From Aselliscus stoliczkanus (Eukaryota; Chordata; Mammalia; Chiroptera; Hipposideridae), in the NCBI GenBank assembly GCA_033961575.1, contig CM066729.1, positions 97,777,001 through 97,841,000 on the forward strand: a stretch of DNA of 64,000 bases. Reading direction: 5' to 3'. The position numbers and the translations under genes were made by a program. The notes under the pieces were generated by a model, which was not told the DNA's origin, made no database searches, and worked only from the letters and a program-made list of their open reading frames with translations. This document shows positions 63,791-64,000 of the stretch, one piece after another; the first letter of the stretch is position 1, and each line of letters begins with the position of its first letter.

Positions 63791-64000
63791 ATATTTATTT
63801 ATTTATTTTATTTTTAGCAAATTTTATTGGAGTTACCAATCTATGTAGTCTGCCTTTCCCCATTTTTTTTTTTTCCCCTCAGATTTTCAGGTAATTGAGT
63901 TTCATTTACTTCTGCTTTAGGGTTTTTAGGGCACTGTTTTAAGTATTTACATCAAAATAGCAAGCTGGTCAGTGCCCTCCTCGTGGGCTGAACCCCCCTG

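Noticed and set aside
63964..64000. Possible SINE at the right edge (GTCAGTGCCCTCCTCGTGGG)
   Set aside because: Too short and cut by the window end to assign family or strand.

Overview
The window is AT-rich, intron-dominated mammalian DNA. It has one protein-coding exon that I can support, on the + strand at 14134-14460: the first immunoglobulin domain (Ig1) of the axon-guidance receptor ROBO1. Everything before it (1-14133) and after it (14461-64000) reads as the two flanking ROBO1 introns. There are no bacterial-type operons, CRISPR arrays, tRNA or rRNA genes, and no second convincing gene.

Organism: the dominant repeat is a tRNA-derived SINE with a GGCCGGCCGAGTGG-type head, an RNA polymerase III A/B-box promoter, and in long copies a tail carrying AATAAA followed by TCTTT. 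From memory this best fits the Rhin-1-type SINEs of horseshoe bats and relatives (Rhinolophoidea). The bat assignment is therefore inference; a placental mammal, probably laurasiatherian, is secure. Many copies have perfect 9-18 bp target-site duplications (TSDs), so the family was mobilised fairly recently by LINE-1 machinery.

Layout. 1-14 kb: upstream intron with short and long SINEs, L2 and MIR relics, and a composite trimeric SINE at 9.25-9.75 kb. 14.1-14.5 kb: ROBO1 Ig1 exon. 14.5-18 kb: plain intron with one perfect hairpin. 18-43 kb: many long SINEs, often ending in microsatellites, plus L2 relics, an LTR-like relic, short L1 pieces, a mariner-derived element (33.4 kb) and a TA-flanked MITE (35.4 kb). 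43-46 kb: plain intron. 46.9-47.65 kb: antisense L1 3' end. 47.7-50.4 kb: sense L1 that keeps its 5'UTR, ORF1 and the start of ORF2, then jumps to a 3'UTR-like end. 52.6-53.6 kb: another antisense L1 with two SINEs nested in it. 55.9-56.1 kb: second mariner-derived element, opposite in orientation to the first. 56-64 kb: mostly plain intron with one short SINE and a few relics.

I found no evidence of a previously undescribed biological system. The points worth checking concern repeat biology inside a very long neuronal gene: two SINE architectures, intact AATAAA signals on the ROBO1 sense strand, an internally deleted L1 with tandem 5'UTR monomers, and independently deleted mariner derivatives. 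Most other open frames lie antisense to SINEs or in simple repeats and are not genes.
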